A stretch of 64,000 bases of DNA from JADJSS01 sp964490845 (lineage in GTDB: Bacteria > Bacteroidota > Bacteroidia > Chitinophagales > JADIYW01). A program made the translations under genes and the position numbers. Location: the NCBI GenBank assembly GCA_964490845.1, contig CAZBED010000010.1, forward strand, positions 1 to 64,000, written 5' to 3'. A model generated the notes under the pieces. It was not told where the DNA came from. It saw only the letters and a list, made by a program, of their open reading frames with translations, and searched no databases. Positions 35,705 to 44,904 of this stretch are shown piece after piece; positions within the stretch are counted from its first letter, which is position 1, and each line of letters starts with the position of its first letter.

Positions 35705-36645
35705 TGGAAGCAGGCAGCGTTCAGATACTATTAGCCACCTACAACGGCGGAGAATTTCTCGCAGAGCAATTAGACAGCTTGTTTTCACAGACCTTCCAAT
35801 CATTTACCCTGCTGATCAGAGATGACGGCTCTTCAGACAAAACGTTAGCTATCATTGCCGCTTATGAGCAGCGCTTTCCGGACAGAATACAGTTGCTGAT
35901 AGATGACAAACGCAATGTCGGCGCCACACAAAATTTTGGATTGCTGTTAGAGCAATCTTCCGCCAATTACATTTTCTTTTGTGATCAGGATGATGTCTGG
36001 CTGAAAAACAAAATGGAGGTATCTCTGCAAAAAATCCGTTCACTGGAAGATGGTGATGTGGCTGTTCCGTGCATGGTTTTTTCTGATATGAAATCCATCG
36101 ATGAAAAAGGCGTTGTCATTTCCGGCTCTGTCTGGCATCAATTAAAGTTAGCGCCAAAGTATTTTACGCTTCCGCGTTTACTCGTTCAAAATATTCCGCA
36201 CGGTTGTACAATGGTCATTAACAGGGCTATGCGCAATCTGGCATACCCTGTGCCGCAGCAAGCCATCCTCCATGACCACTGGATAGCCTTGCTGGCGGCG
36301 GCATGCGGAAAATGGGCGGCTATCACAGAGCCGACCATTTTGTTGAGAGACCACAGTGCTAATGTGACCAGAAAGCAAACCGGTATTGTGGAAAAAGTTA
36401 AACGAATCATCACCAATACTTTCTCGGCAGAGGAGTATAATTATTTTATAAAAATCAGGACTCAACAAGCCGGAGTGTTGTTACAAAGAACGGCAGGCCT
36501 GATTACAACGCGGCAATCTGAGTTGCTTCAGGATTTTTCTCGTCTGGCAGCTACCAGAGGTCTTAGCCGTAAGCGGATATTTTTGAAGAATAAATTTTAC
36601 CGTACCACTTTTCTGCATACACTTAAAATGATTTTACGGGCATAA
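35704..36645 (+). CDS. GT2 glycosyltransferase, rhamnosyltransferase-like
   Basis: GT-A enzyme of about 313 residues. VQILLATYNGGEFLAEQLDS followed by LIRDDGSSDKT is the donor site, and YIFFCDQDDVWLKNKME holds the DQDD motif typical of alpha-1,3-rhamnosyltransferase-like proteins. LHDHWIALLAAACGK carries the HDHW block seen in the same group. I chose the ATG at 35704, overlapping the sulfotransferase stop by one base. The rhamnose assignment is by resemblance only. Confidence 0.88.
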   Translation: MEAGSVQILLATYNGGEFLAEQLDSLFSQTFQSFTLLIRDDGSSDKTLAIIAAYEQRFPDRIQLLIDDKRNVGATQNFGLLLEQSSANYIFFCDQDDVWLKNKMEVSLQKIRSLEDGDVAVPCMVFSDMKSIDEKGVVISGSVWHQLKLAPKYFTLPRLLVQNIPHGCTMVINRAMRNLAYPVPQQAILHDHWIALLAAACGKWAAITEPTILLRDHSANVTRKQTGIVEKVKRIITNTFSAEEYNYFIKIRTQQAGVLLQRTAGLITTRQSELLQDFSRLAATRGLSRKRIFLKNKFYRTTFLHTLKMILRA

Positions 36646-36722
36646 ACCACAGTTTGATACAGGCAAATTTTTAGATTGAGGATTTTTGTCTTATTTTGTT
36701 CGTGATTCTAACGTAAACGATT

Positions 36723-37865
36723 TTGAAGAATATTCTTATCACCGGCGGTGCGGGTTTTATAGGCTCCCATCTTTCTTTGGCATTGATAGCGAAAGGGTAT
36801 CGGGTGACTGTGTTGGATAATCTTCATCCACAGATTCATGGCGCTGACCCTGAAGCTACGTCGCCTTTATATCTGTCGATAAAAGATAAAGTGAATTTTG
36901 TCAGAGGTGATGTCACGGGCAAAAGCGATTGGGCAAAAGTATTACAGCAGCAGCATATCATAGTTCATTTCGCGGCAGAAACCGGAACCGGACAGAGCAT
37001 GTATGAAATTGAGCGGTACACCAATGTCAATGTGGGCGGAACATCCATATTGCTGGATTTCCTGACCAATGAACAACACGAAGTGGAAAAGGTAATTGTG
37101 GCAAGTTCACGCGCCATTTACGGTGAAGGGAAGTATTATTCCATCGAAAAGAATAAATTTTATTATCCGTTAGAAAGAAAGGAACATGATTTGCAGAACG
37201 GAATCTTTGAACTTCGCAATCCGGATGATGAAAGTAAGTTTCTGGAAGTTTGTGCTACGGACGAACAGAGCCGTATTCAACCCAATTCTATCTATGGATT
37301 AACGAAATACCACCAGGAGCAGGCGTTGATGATTTGCTGTAAATCGCTCCATATTCCCTGTGTGGCGTTTCGCTATCAGAATGTGTATGGGCCGGGACAA
37401 TCGTTAACAAATCCATATACAGGCATCTTGTCTATCTTTTCCAACCGAATCAAACAGCAAAAGCCAATCAATATTTTTGAAGACGGAAAGGAAAGCCGTG
37501 ATTTTGTGTTCATAGATGACGTGATACAGGCAACGATGCTCGGGATAGAAAAACCGGAAGCGGATTTCAATTCGTTCAATGTAGGCACAGGCGTAGCAAG
37601 CAGTGTATTGGACGTGGCTACAGCGCTGATGAGTAATTACGGTATAGAGGTTCCACTGGAAATCTCAGGGCAATACAGAAAAGGAGATATACGACATAAT
37701 TATGCTGACCTGCGACTAATTAAAGAGAAACTTGCATTTACACCAAAGGTATCCTTTAATGAAGGTATTCGCCAGTTTTGTCAATGGGTGGATGCGCAAG
37801 CCATTCAAACGGATAGATATGAGCAGTCGCTGGCGGAGATGAAGGCGAAAGGATTAATGAAATAA
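36723..37865 (+). CDS. SDR nucleotide-sugar epimerase
   Basis: Extended SDR of 380 residues, longer than the usual 320-340. GGAGFIGSHLSLALIAKGY is the NAD-binding loop, ASSRAIYGEGKYYS the serine block and SIYGLTKYHQEQALM the YxxxK pair. An insertion of about 50 residues between those last two blocks (LERKEHDLQNGIFELRNPDD and onward) explains the extra length. RYQNVYGPGQSLTNPYTGIL and EDGKESRDFVFIDDV are substrate-binding. Start is TTG. The product sugar is presumably used by the flanking GT2 enzymes. Confidence 0.88.
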   Translation: MKNILITGGAGFIGSHLSLALIAKGYRVTVLDNLHPQIHGADPEATSPLYLSIKDKVNFVRGDVTGKSDWAKVLQQQHIIVHFAAETGTGQSMYEIERYTNVNVGGTSILLDFLTNEQHEVEKVIVASSRAIYGEGKYYSIEKNKFYYPLERKEHDLQNGIFELRNPDDESKFLEVCATDEQSRIQPNSIYGLTKYHQEQALMICCKSLHIPCVAFRYQNVYGPGQSLTNPYTGILSIFSNRIKQQKPINIFEDGKESRDFVFIDDVIQATMLGIEKPEADFNSFNVGTGVASSVLDVATALMSNYGIEVPLEISGQYRKGDIRHNYADLRLIKEKLAFTPKVSFNEGIRQFCQWVDAQAIQTDRYEQSLAEMKAKGLMK

Positions 37866-37947
37866 CCGATACTGTATATCCCGATTGGCCAGACGGCTTC
37901 AAGTCGTCATCCGGCAAACCACTAAAGAATAAAAGCAAGATAAGGAT

Positions 37948-38856
37948 ATGAAGAAAATCGGCATCGTCACTATAACCTATAACAGTGCTCAGGTCATAGA
38001 GCCGTTTATGGATTGTACGTTGCGGCAGACGCATTCCAATTTTATTCTGTATATCATTGATAATGTTTCTTCTGATAATACTCTTGGATTGCTCCGAAAA
38101 TACAGGGACGACAGGATTGTATTGCTTGCCAATGACAAGAATATTGGTGTCGCTGCGGGTAACAACCAGGGCATCCGGCAAGCGATAGACGATGGATGTG
38201 AAGAGATTTTAATTATCAACAACGACGTCGAGTTTGAAAATACCTTGCTGGAAAAATTATCCCGACAACTGGTGGAACTGAACTGTAGCCTGGTGGCGCC
38301 CAAGATGATGTATTATCCGGAAACCAACCTGATTTGGTGGGCAGGAACGAAGTTTACAGAAAAAGACGGCTGTATGACCAATCATATCGGAATACAACAG
38401 GAGGATAAAGGCCAGTTCGATAAAATTGAACCGATGGACTACGCACCGACCTGTTGTGTACTGCTGAAGAAAGAAGTGGTGCATGATATTGGGTTTATGG
38501 ATGAAAAATATTTCGCCTATTACGATGATACCGACTTTTTCTACAGGATTTATAAACAGGGAAAACATCAGCTTTTTTATTACCCGTTTGTAAAATTCTA
38601 TCATAAAGTGGGCGGCTTGTCCAACATGAAGGAAGGCAATGCTAAAAAATTTAAATTCAATAATTTTTACATCCACCTTATCACCCGAAATCACGTTTAT
38701 TACCTCCGCAAACAAAAGCGCTGGAGAGCCTGGTATAATATCATCTATTTCTATTTCCGGATGAACCTTCGTTTCCTGTTCAGCGGCAAGTATCATCGAA
38801 ATTTCTCTACATTCTGGCTGTTGCAGAAATCCTATTACGAAGGATTAATCCTTTAA
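37948..38856 (+). CDS. GT2 glycosyltransferase, rhamnosyltransferase-like
   Basis: GT-A enzyme of 302 residues. IGIVTITYNSAQVIEPFMDC and IDNVSSDNTLGLLRKY are the donor site. NIGVAAGNNQGIRQAIDDGC followed by LIINNDVEFEN is the block typical of WbbL-like rhamnosyltransferases. FAYYDDTDFFYRIYKQGKH carries the catalytic acidic residues. It is the last gene of the small glycan module and a 201-base gap follows. Confidence 0.88.
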   Translation: MKKIGIVTITYNSAQVIEPFMDCTLRQTHSNFILYIIDNVSSDNTLGLLRKYRDDRIVLLANDKNIGVAAGNNQGIRQAIDDGCEEILIINNDVEFENTLLEKLSRQLVELNCSLVAPKMMYYPETNLIWWAGTKFTEKDGCMTNHIGIQQEDKGQFDKIEPMDYAPTCCVLLKKEVVHDIGFMDEKYFAYYDDTDFFYRIYKQGKHQLFYYPFVKFYHKVGGLSNMKEGNAKKFKFNNFYIHLITRNHVYYLRKQKRWRAWYNIIYFYFRMNLRFLFSGKYHRNFSTFWLLQKSYYEGLIL

Positions 38857-38878
38857 TCCATCAGGCGTCCCGTTTTTT

Positions 38879-38896
38879 GTTTGACCTAAGTCAAAC
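38879..38896. repeat. Short inverted repeat in a 201-base gap
   Basis: Perfect seven-base arms GTTTGAC / GTCAAAC around CTAA, 20 bases after the GT2 stop. Without a T-run on the plus strand it may be a weak terminator or an operator half-site pair; nothing decides between these. Confidence 0.3.
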
Positions 38897-38987
38897 GGCA
38901 TCTTAAAAAACTCTTAAAAAACAACCATTTAACAAGTTTTTAAGCATTTTCTGTTACCCGTAAGTTGGTATACTAAGCCCGTAGCCT

Positions 38988-38995
38988 TAACTTTA
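38988..38995 (+). promoter_or_regulatory. Probable -7 box (TAACTTTA) before L,D-transpeptidase
   Basis: Seven of eight positions match TAnnTTTG, with a TTG about 20 bases upstream (38965) at the expected -33 spacing. The gene starts about 63 bases downstream. Confidence 0.4.
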
Positions 38996-39057
38996 AAACA
39001 CAAAGCGCAGCTATAGGCTCTTTTTACAAGACGTAAACATTTTTAAGAATTATTAGC

Positions 39058-39846
39058 ATGAAGAAAAGAACTATCTTTCTGATAGCGTTGGTTATCTTTT
39101 TTCCCTTAAATAACCTTCCGTCGTATGCCACCGGCGCATCTTCAGAGGATGCAGTTGCAGGCATGTCTTCGCCGTACCTATTCACGCCGGATAATGTTGA
39201 GGGCAATGCTTCCGGAAACAGCGTCAGTCATTTTCTCGATGGATTTTCCTCCATTTCCGCGGATGCGATGAAGTATGCGTTAACCGGTTATGCGGCATTG
39301 AACGAAGCAGGAAAAATTCTCCAAAAAGATATCATCACGATAGTTGATTTCAGCAAGCCGTCCACACAGGAAAGGTTGTTTGTCATTAACCTCAAAACAA
39401 AAAGTGTGCTTGCAAAAAGTCTGTGTGCGCACGGCAGAAACAGCGGAGAGATTTTCGCGGAAAAATTTTCCAACAATGCCGAATCCTATCAGAGCAGTCT
39501 TGGTTTTTATATTGCTAACGAAACGTATGACGGCAAACATGGCTATTCCCTCCGATTGGACGGTGAAGAAGCCGGTATCAACGACAACGCCCGCGACAGA
39601 GGCGTAGTAGTACACGGTGCGGATTATGTGAGCAAATCTTTCATCAATAATACCGGAAGATTAGGCAGAAGCCAGGGATGTCCGGCTCTGCCGATGGATA
39701 TGTATCAGAAAATTATCAGCCTGATTAAAGGCGGCTCGTGTTTCTTTATTTATCATCCGAACAATTACTACAGAACCCATTCGCTGATTTTGAAACACTA
39801 CAATGAATCGTGTCTGGCAGAAGTGGTGTCCGGCTTAACTGAGTAG
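39058..39846 (+). CDS. Exported murein L,D-transpeptidase-family protein
   Basis: A 262-residue secreted cell-wall enzyme. A signal peptide (KKRTIFLIALVIFFPLNN, cleaved near residue 26) leads to a catalytic domain of the murein L,D-transpeptidase type. VVHGADYVSK supplies the active-site histidine and GRSQGCPALPMD the catalytic Cys208. L,D-transpeptidases of this kind act on diaminopimelate stem peptides. Its last 49 bases overlap the 3' end of a second L,D-transpeptidase gene on the other strand. Confidence 0.87.
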   Translation: MKKRTIFLIALVIFFPLNNLPSYATGASSEDAVAGMSSPYLFTPDNVEGNASGNSVSHFLDGFSSISADAMKYALTGYAALNEAGKILQKDIITIVDFSKPSTQERLFVINLKTKSVLAKSLCAHGRNSGEIFAEKFSNNAESYQSSLGFYIANETYDGKHGYSLRLDGEEAGINDNARDRGVVVHGADYVSKSFINNTGRLGRSQGCPALPMDMYQKIISLIKGGSCFFIYHPNNYYRTHSLILKHYNESCLAEVVSGLTE

Positions 39847-41597
39847 TCCGTGGCATTCGGGTTTAGCAGCCTTTCCGTTTCTTGTTTCAGCTTAGCTTCC
39901 GCCAGGGCAGAGTCCGCTTTCTTTTTCTTAATGATGGACAGGGAGTCTGCTACTGCGCGTTCGCGCAGTTCTTCTTTCGTAAAAACATGCGGTTTCTTTC
40001 CATAAAAAATGAAATTAATCATTTGTTTGTCGCGGTTATATACATCCGCGTAAAACCTGATTTCTCCTTTGAAATCCGCTTCCGCCGTGAAATACCGGAA
40101 ATAAACCGGCACGGGTTTCTTCAGCCTTAATACCTGCGTTTCAATCTTTCTGTCTTTGATGGCTTTTAAGGTGTCAAACGTCATCGTAAAAGTATCCATG
40201 GCCATGAGGTTATATGCCACCTCCAGCGCATCCTGACAGCGCACACAGCCATGGCTTCCTGCTCGCACATCGGCACTGAACAAACTTTTGGCCGGCGTAT
40301 CGTGCATGTAAACGGAGTATTTATTCGGGAATAATAATTTTACGGCGCCGAGGGCATTATTCGGCCCTGGTGGCTGCACCACACTGGTATAATTGCCGTT
40401 TCGTTTAACAATAAACCCGCGGAAGCTTTTCATTTCGTGTTTTACAATACTTTGCGGTACAGTCCAGGTCGGCCAGAGTATAATCTGGTTAACAGCGCTC
40501 TCCAGTATGGGTGTTTCGTTTTTGATGTTTGATTTTCCAATAACTACCCGTTTCTCTAAGCGCAACGTATCCGCTTCGATGATTTTTAATTTATATGCAG
40601 GAAGGTTGACCCATACATAACGTTCAGGCAGCGTCTTGATATGCTCTTTCCGCCAGCGGTCTGCGTTAATGGCCAGCAACTGAAATTTTTTGGCGTTATC
40701 TCTTTCCAGGGCTTTTATGGTATTTGTGCCTATCACACCGTCATTATTCAGGTTGTTATCTTTCTGAAATCGTTTTATGGCAAAAAGGTAAGCGGAGTCA
40801 TTATCTTTTAATGAATCTATCAGATAATGATGATAGACCAATGCCATTCGCGCATCACTGATGGCACCCAAAGAATCCTGTTTGGAGTTGCGGATATGTA
40901 TAGGGTTGGAAGAGATATTGTTTTTAGCCACAAAATTCCTCAATGCCGACATATAGCGGTTGTACATGGGATTATTGGGCTCCAGAGAGGCGATGACATG
41001 AGCGATAGAATCGGTAGCGGTCTTTTGCAGCAGGGCGATATAGTCGTCTTTGTGTTTAAAAAAGTTACTGGTGATGCCAACGGCGGTGTCCGTAAACATA
41101 CCATCGTCGATGTGAAGCGCTATCTGCAGAAATGAACGTGTCAGCCCAACTTCTATCTGTTTGGATAAGCTGAAATCGATGCCTGGCTGAATCAGTGCAA
41201 TGGAGTCAGAAAGTTTCCGTAGTTTTTCGTATCCGTATAATTCTTTGTTCAGCCCAAGAAACTCGGCGGTGCTGACTACATGCAGCATTTCCTTCCCTTT
41301 GGAGGATAAGCCTTCCTTATTTACCCATAGGGGATTAAAATCATGCTGCTCATAGATGGTTTTTACCAGCTCCTGCCATTCCAGGTATTGGGTGTTATTT
41401 TTGTCCGCAGTGGGAAACGAACCGATGTACTCGTTTAGTACAATGGCCATGTCTTTCTGAAACTCCATTTCATCTTTGGGTATCAGCACCTTGCTTTGTA
41501 TAGTTTCTGCTTTCGAGCTGTTGTTTTTGCAGGAAACAGCAATAATGGCTGACAGACCAACGCAAAGCAGCAGCGATATGGGAAAAGGGCGTAACAT
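39798..41597 (-). CDS. L,D-transpeptidase of the YcbB type with peptidoglycan-binding domain
   Basis: About 599 residues. From the ATG at 41597 the protein opens with a lipoprotein-like signal (LLLCVGLSAIIAVSC); the longer start at 41633 adds 12 residues before it. A long helical scaffold is followed by a peptidoglycan-binding domain (FAIKRFQKDNNLNNDGVIG) and the YkuD catalytic domain, with YMHDTPAKSLF and GSHGCVRCQDALEVA; the Cys is near residue 450. YcbB-type enzymes make 3-3 crosslinks in peptidoglycan. The C-terminus after the catalytic domain is Lys/Glu-rich. Confidence 0.9.
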   Translation of the reverse strand: MLRPFPISLLLCVGLSAIIAVSCKNNSSKAETIQSKVLIPKDEMEFQKDMAIVLNEYIGSFPTADKNNTQYLEWQELVKTIYEQHDFNPLWVNKEGLSSKGKEMLHVVSTAEFLGLNKELYGYEKLRKLSDSIALIQPGIDFSLSKQIEVGLTRSFLQIALHIDDGMFTDTAVGITSNFFKHKDDYIALLQKTATDSIAHVIASLEPNNPMYNRYMSALRNFVAKNNISSNPIHIRNSKQDSLGAISDARMALVYHHYLIDSLKDNDSAYLFAIKRFQKDNNLNNDGVIGTNTIKALERDNAKKFQLLAINADRWRKEHIKTLPERYVWVNLPAYKLKIIEADTLRLEKRVVIGKSNIKNETPILESAVNQIILWPTWTVPQSIVKHEMKSFRGFIVKRNGNYTSVVQPPGPNNALGAVKLLFPNKYSVYMHDTPAKSLFSADVRAGSHGCVRCQDALEVAYNLMAMDTFTMTFDTLKAIKDRKIETQVLRLKKPVPVYFRYFTAEADFKGEIRFYADVYNRDKQMINFIFYGKKPHVFTKEELRERAVADSLSIIKKKKADSALAEAKLKQETERLLNPNATDYSVKPDTTSARHDSL

Positions 41598-41716
41598 TCG
41601 TATCCGGCCGGATTGATACAACAAATTAGTCATTTAAAATATAACTTGTACCAATCCGTTCAAAAAGCGTGCCTTTTGGTAATATTAAATTAAAAAGATG
41701 AGTGCAGGCAATTGTA

Positions 41717-41724
41717 TATTTTTG
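41717..41724 (+). promoter_or_regulatory. Bacteroidetes -7 box (TATTTTTG)
   Basis: Exact TAnnTTTG about 33 bases before the asd start. The surrounding AT-rich sequence makes a chance match more likely and no well-spaced -33 TTG is present. Confidence 0.4.
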
Positions 41725-41756
41725 TATGACATTGTTCACCAATAGAATATAAATAC

Positions 41757-42752
41757 ATGAAAGTAGCAGTAGTAGGTTCCACCGGGTTAGTTGGTGGCGA
41801 AATGTTGAAAGTGCTGACAGAGCGCCAATTCCCTGTCACCGAACTAATCCCTGTAGCCTCTGAACGTTCAGCAGGCAAGAAACTGACGTTTCAGGGTAAG
41901 GAATATATAGTAGTAACGCCACAAACGGCGATTGAAATGAAACCGGATCTGGCCTTATTTTCTGCCGGTGGTTCTACATCGCTGGAGTGGGCGCCGAAAT
42001 TTGCGGAAGCCGGTATTACGGTAGTGGACAATTCTTCCGCGTGGCGGATGGATCCGACCAAGAAACTGGTGGTGCCCGAAATCAATGCGGATGCGCTGAC
42101 CAAAGACGATAAGATTATCGCCAATCCCAACTGTTCTACCATACAGATGGTGGTCGTATTGAATCCATTGCATCAAAAATACAAGATCAAACGCGTTGTA
42201 GTTTCTACCTACCAATCTGTTACGGGTACCGGTAAAAAAGCGGTAGACCAGCTGATGAACGAGCGCGCGAATGGCTACTCCGACGAAATGGCGTACAAAT
42301 ACAAAATCGATTTGAACGTAATTCCACAGATTGATGTATTTCTCGACAACGGCTACACCAAAGAAGAGATGAAGATGGTAAAAGAAACATGCAAGATCCT
42401 GCGCGATGACAACATCAAAGTGACAGCTACCACTATCCGCATTCCGGTAATGGGCGGCCACAGCGAAAGTGTAAACATCGAATTTGAAAATGAGTTCGAG
42501 CTGTCTGAAGTGTTCGAAATTCTTAGTAGAGCGGAAGGTGTTGTAGTTGTCGACGATCCGGCGAATCAGAAATACCCGATGCCGATGGATGCCCACGGCA
42601 AAGACGAAGTATTTGTGGGCCGTATCCGTCGAGACGAAACGCAACAGAAGACGCTGAACCTGTGGATAGTGGCCGACAACCTCCGCAAAGGCGCTGCTAC
42701 CAACGCGGTTCAGATTGGCGAATATCTACTGCAACACGGACTGATAGGATAA
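41757..42752 (+). CDS. asd: Aspartate-semialdehyde dehydrogenase
   Basis: NADPH-dependent enzyme reducing aspartyl-phosphate to aspartate semialdehyde, the branch point to lysine/diaminopimelate, threonine and methionine. VAVVGSTGLVGGEMLKVL is the NADP loop. NPNCSTIQMVVVLNPLHQ holds the catalytic Cys126, and the segment VMGGHSESVNIEF holds the active-site histidine. At 331 residues it is full length. It stands alone as a plus-strand gene and ends at a strong palindromic terminator. Confidence 0.96.
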   Translation: MKVAVVGSTGLVGGEMLKVLTERQFPVTELIPVASERSAGKKLTFQGKEYIVVTPQTAIEMKPDLALFSAGGSTSLEWAPKFAEAGITVVDNSSAWRMDPTKKLVVPEINADALTKDDKIIANPNCSTIQMVVVLNPLHQKYKIKRVVVSTYQSVTGTGKKAVDQLMNERANGYSDEMAYKYKIDLNVIPQIDVFLDNGYTKEEMKMVKETCKILRDDNIKVTATTIRIPVMGGHSESVNIEFENEFELSEVFEILSRAEGVVVVDDPANQKYPMPMDAHGKDEVFVGRIRRDETQQKTLNLWIVADNLRKGAATNAVQIGEYLLQHGLIG

Positions 42753-42767
42753 TTTCGAAGATATGAA

Positions 42768-42805
42768 AAATACAAGAAGCCCGCAATTGCGGGCTTCTTG
42801 TATTT
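42768..42805. terminator. Bidirectional terminator, perfect 38-base palindrome
   Basis: The 19-base arms are perfectly complementary about a centre at 42786/42787 (core GCCCGCAATTGCGGGC). They begin and end with A/T runs, so the hairpin is followed by T on both strands. It lies between the convergent asd and caspase-protein stops and can end both transcripts. Confidence 0.9.
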
Positions 42806-42821
42806 AATTAACCATTAACCA

Positions 42822-44891
42822 TTATTTTTTTGCCCAGCCGTTCATCCATACACCTCGCTTGCTTGCCGTATAGGTAAGCCATTCATACAGCTTGTCGGCT
42901 ATTTCAGAGCCTGTTCTGTATTGCCCCCCCGAAAAGGATAAATAAGGCACCATTGGCTTGTGCATGCCGCTTGTCCGTGCCGCTCCTACCGTTTCTTTGC
43001 TGAAAGCCAGCACCAGATTCAAATCCTTGGGTAGAATTATGGTGGGCTCCCGCAACAGGAAGGGTTCATATGCCGAAGCTGTTTCGGGTGGATCCGTAAA
43101 TTCTTTATCTTTCCGGATAGTTTCGGTGTAGGCACAGTAAAAGGAAACATCTGCCTGCGCAGGATCGTCTACAAGTTGCAGGTTCTGGTCTTTACTGCAT
43201 AAGGCAGCCAGCGCTGTGCTGACCTCAGACGGTATTGGCAGATAGATAAAATACGCACGGTTCTGATTCACCGACTGCAGGGTATTGGCCGTAAGCGTTT
43301 TCAGTTCAGAAGATTCGTGCGTATTTCCATCTACAAAAGTGATTTTGTCGGCAGTGACATAGAGTTTAGAAATGCTGGATGTCTTTTCATATGGTATGCA
43401 CTTTCCTATGCCGTCATATCCTGTTCTTGAGGAAAGCAGTGATTTGAGCGTGCCACTGACAAACTGTGCCAGCCGGCTGAACGGAAAATTATCCTTTGGC
43501 AGATATACTTTCAGCAAAGGAGCTGATTTTGTATACCAGCTGATGACTTTAAACGTATGGCCGACCAACGTCGCGCTGTTGGAAACAGTGGCAATGGCAT
43601 TATTTTCACCGCTCAACGAAAGCACTTCAGCCTTCACCGCCGGGTTGGAAATATCCTGTACAATGTTCCCGGCGCATAGTCCTGAAAGCAGGCCTTTATC
43701 TAAGGTAATAGTACCATTCTCTGCGCTGCTGATACAGGTTGTCAGCAGCGTACTTTTGATGGTTGCCGGTGTTGCGCTCAATAGATTTTTGTTTTTGCGT
43801 TCGGGTGCGCAACGAAGTGTGGGTGTTTGCAGATAATTGCGTTTTTTCAGTTCTTCCTTTATTCTGTCGAATGCCTGCAATGCCGTCATGGTTGCGGGAT
43901 ATTTTTTGTACACTTCCAGTAACGCCTTAGTAAAGACGCCATGTTTATTACCCGTTTCATCATTTTTCTCCTGTGCTTTCTGGTCGTCGTTGGTGGCCGA
44001 CATAAACAAAAAATTAGAATTGACCCGTACTGCCGGTGAACCTGGCATAGGAATCACGCCATCCAGCAGTTTTGCTGAAACCGCAGCGCCATTGTCTTTT
44101 TTCACGGCAGCTATAGCCTTTTCTTCGGCAGCACTCGGAACATAGGTCTCTTCCACGTTCTTTTCCAGTATACTGACATGCCACCCATTCAGTTCCCGGA
44201 CATCTGTGCCTTGAGTAACCACGCTATCAGCTAATGGTTCTATTTCCAGTGTGGCAAAATTTTCCGGTGTTTCTTCTTTGCCCTTGAATATGGATATTTT
44301 TGGTCCTTCTCCTGTGGGTGCCATTTTCCGGTAATAGGTGATGCCATCTTTCTTAATTTCTACGGTCTTGGTACCCCAGCTGTGACAACAGTCAAAAATG
44401 GAAGTGAGCGTTACTTTCTTGTCGACAAATTTGTTGTATATAGCGGCTAATTGCAGACTCAGGATATAGCCGTTCTTTTGGTAAAGAACATCGCAGGGCG
44501 CGATGGCCTCGTCGGTGTTATAGCCTGTATTGTCGGGCATTTGAAGGCCATGTCCGGAGTAATACAAAAATGCCTGATCGCCCGGCTTGCTATCGGCTAA
44601 CAGTTTATCGAGTGATGCCAAGATTTGTTTCTTGGTGGCTTGTTCGCTATACAGCTCGCTGATATTTCCTGCTTTGTAACCAAATCTGGAGATAATCAAT
44701 TCCTTGATGGATTTTGCGTCATTAACACAACCCTTTAATGAATTTTTCGGGTCGCGCAGGATTTGCCGTATAATAGTGTCGCGGTAAAAATAATCGTTGA
44801 TGCCAATAATCAAAGCCCTCTTGTTTTGTGAATAACTCGTTACAAACAAAAAGAGCTGAAGGAAAAGTAATAAGTAAACAAGGTTTTTCAT
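42822..44891 (-). CDS. Exported caspase-family (C14) protease, copy 2
   Basis: About 689 residues from the ATG at 44891, with a signal peptide (NLVYLLLFLQLFLFVTSY). The p20-like domain has KRALIIGINDY, CVNDAKSIKELI, the His114 block YYSGHG and the Cys169 block FDCCHSWGT, so the dyad is intact. The 450 or so residues after it have no motif I recognise and share the WMNGWAKK end with the neighbour. It starts 13 bases after copy 1 and is probably co-transcribed. Substrates are unknown. Confidence 0.87.
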   Translation of the reverse strand: MKNLVYLLLFLQLFLFVTSYSQNKRALIIGINDYFYRDTIIRQILRDPKNSLKGCVNDAKSIKELIISRFGYKAGNISELYSEQATKKQILASLDKLLADSKPGDQAFLYYSGHGLQMPDNTGYNTDEAIAPCDVLYQKNGYILSLQLAAIYNKFVDKKVTLTSIFDCCHSWGTKTVEIKKDGITYYRKMAPTGEGPKISIFKGKEETPENFATLEIEPLADSVVTQGTDVRELNGWHVSILEKNVEETYVPSAAEEKAIAAVKKDNGAAVSAKLLDGVIPMPGSPAVRVNSNFLFMSATNDDQKAQEKNDETGNKHGVFTKALLEVYKKYPATMTALQAFDRIKEELKKRNYLQTPTLRCAPERKNKNLLSATPATIKSTLLTTCISSAENGTITLDKGLLSGLCAGNIVQDISNPAVKAEVLSLSGENNAIATVSNSATLVGHTFKVISWYTKSAPLLKVYLPKDNFPFSRLAQFVSGTLKSLLSSRTGYDGIGKCIPYEKTSSISKLYVTADKITFVDGNTHESSELKTLTANTLQSVNQNRAYFIYLPIPSEVSTALAALCSKDQNLQLVDDPAQADVSFYCAYTETIRKDKEFTDPPETASAYEPFLLREPTIILPKDLNLVLAFSKETVGAARTSGMHKPMVPYLSFSGGQYRTGSEIADKLYEWLTYTASKRGVWMNGWAKK

Positions 44892-44904
44892 AGCTGACGA
44901 TTTT

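Noticed and set aside
41955..42644. A 229-codon open frame antisense to asd
   Set aside because: It is the exact mirror of a textbook gene, has low-complexity His/Phe/Tyr composition and no start context; it exists because asd codon use leaves the opposite frame open.
43372..43836. A 154-codon plus-strand frame inside the second caspase gene
   Set aside because: No recognisable motif; it lies fully under a gene with a clear catalytic dyad.
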